Of a stretch of DNA of 7,838 bases, positions 5,910 to 7,838 are shown in pieces. Within the stretch, counting starts at the first letter, position 1. Each line of letters starts with the position of its first letter. Source of the stretch: Lachnospiraceae bacterium (GTDB lineage Bacteria; Bacillota_A; Clostridia; Lachnospirales; Lachnospiraceae); contig JAFPAZ010000082.1 in NCBI GenBank assembly GCA_017390645.1, positions 1-7,838 of the forward strand, written 5' to 3'. A program made the translations under genes and the position numbers. The notes under the pieces were generated by a model that ran no database searches, was not told the origin of the DNA, and was given only the letters and a program-made list of their open reading frames with translations.

Positions 5910-6410
5910 GTGGCAGAAAGTTATTCAGAAGATTTGATTCGCGTAAAAAAAGGAACAGTGACTATGTTGCGTCTGGTTGGTGCTGTATTGGTGCTGTCTT
6001 GTGGACTTAGTGTAATATCAGTTTCCATTATGCTGATGCCCCTTATGGTGGCAATGTGGATATTTGCCTTCTGGTTGTTAAAACCACAGGCGTTGGAGTA
6101 TGAATATACCTTTACCACAGGTTCTCTTGAAATTGACAAGATAGTAAATATGTCAAGAAGAAAGCATGTAATGACCATTGACTTTAAAGCCGTTCAGGTG
6201 ATTGCTCCTTATAACAGCGATGAAATCAATAAGGCAAAAGAAAATGAGGCTAAAACGAAGGTGAAAAACTTTACTTCACAAAGAGAGGATGCAAGAGTAT
6301 ATTCTGTGTTAGTAAATAAGAATGGGAATTTTATGGAAATCTTAATTGAACCTTCGGATAAAACGTTAGAATTAATGAAACAATACGGACACAGAAAAGT
6401 ATTTTTGTAA
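5910..6410 (+). CDS. Small two-helix membrane protein of unknown function
   Basis: 166 residues. A short charged N-terminus (1-17) is followed by two adjacent hydrophobic segments (about 19-40 and 41-58) forming a membrane hairpin, then a soluble domain of about 105 residues. That domain opens 'LEYEYTFTTGSLEIDKI' and continues with 'SRRKHVMTIDFKAVQVIAPY', a beta-rich pattern that loosely recalls bacterial PH-like domains of small membrane proteins. It may belong to the DUF6106-type family of Clostridia, but this is recollection and unverified. The GTG start at 5910 is seven bases after TTGGAGG (5896-5902). The gene lies 15 bases after nfnB and has no promoter of its own, so it is probably co-transcribed with nfnAB. 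A link to that complex is only inferred. No catalytic motif or signal peptidase site is seen, and the product should be an inner membrane protein with a cytoplasmic tail. Confidence 0.8.
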   Translation: MAESYSEDLIRVKKGTVTMLRLVGAVLVLSCGLSVISVSIMLMPLMVAMWIFAFWLLKPQALEYEYTFTTGSLEIDKIVNMSRRKHVMTIDFKAVQVIAPYNSDEINKAKENEAKTKVKNFTSQREDARVYSVLVNKNGNFMEILIEPSDKTLELMKQYGHRKVFL

Positions 6411-6427
6411 GAAAAAATCGATTCATA

Positions 6428-6456
6428 TTGACAAAATAGCTCGAATTTGTTAACAT
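6428..6456 (+). promoter_or_regulatory. Strong sigma-70-type promoter of guaB
   Basis: TTGACA (6428-6433) is a perfect -35, followed by a 17-base spacer and TAACAT (6451-6456). The predicted start near 6463 leaves a leader of about 50 bases, too short for a purine riboswitch and without a visible hairpin. No terminator is seen after the preceding gene, so some read-through from the nfn operon is likely. Confidence 0.75.
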
Positions 6457-6495
6457 AGACAAATCATCAATTTTTACGGATTATAATAAATATAG

Positions 6496-7838
<1,343 letters not shown>

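Noticed and set aside
6447..6463. TTGTTAA next to ACAAA over the guaB -10 region as a clostridial Rex-like operator.
   Set aside because: Only one half-site is intact and the second does not match at the required spacing. guaB is not an expected target.

Overview
The window looks like chromosome from a low-GC anaerobic Firmicute, most likely in the Clostridia and probably Lachnospiraceae. The support is AT-rich intergenic DNA, purine-rich Shine-Dalgarno sites, an NfnAB-type bifurcating transhydrogenase, and an FtsX-type ABC permease next to a short two-component system. This placement is inferred from gene content; no 16S or other marker is present. All genes read on the plus strand. Two are cut by the window edges: the ABC permease at the left and guaB at the right.

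Layout. Positions 2-1540 hold the C-terminal part of a large FtsX-family permease. Next come an OmpR-type response regulator (1655-2317) and a compact membrane-anchored histidine kinase (2466-3374). The set resembles a BceRS/BceAB-like peptide-sensing or resistance module whose ATPase gene would lie to the left of the window. A strong hairpin terminator (3446-3491) closes it. After a structured 305-base intergenic region, a good promoter (3604-3632) drives nfnA (3680-4504), nfnB (4506-5894) and a small two-helix membrane protein of unknown function (5910-6410). A near-consensus promoter (6428-6456) then starts guaB (IMP dehydrogenase), which runs off the right end.

How the genes work together. 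The permease is the probable partner of the kinase, which has almost no extracellular sensor; the response regulator is the output. NfnA and NfnB should form a cytoplasmic flavin/iron-sulfur complex that exchanges electrons among NADH, NADPH and ferredoxin. GuaB makes XMP from IMP for guanine nucleotide synthesis and reduces NAD+. The two halves of the window have no obvious biochemical link and are separated by the terminator.

The most unusual content is intergenic. A module of about 43 bp, TTGYGAAAC then 13-15 AT-rich bases then a GAAAGTGAT..AAAAGAA-like block, occurs once before the kinase promoter and twice, in inverted orientation, across the nfnA promoter. A second conserved block sits upstream of both the response regulator and the kinase. 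A 21-bp-arm palindrome with no terminator-like tail lies between those two genes. These may be a short dispersed repeat family or a shared operator system. The sequence alone does not decide between them.
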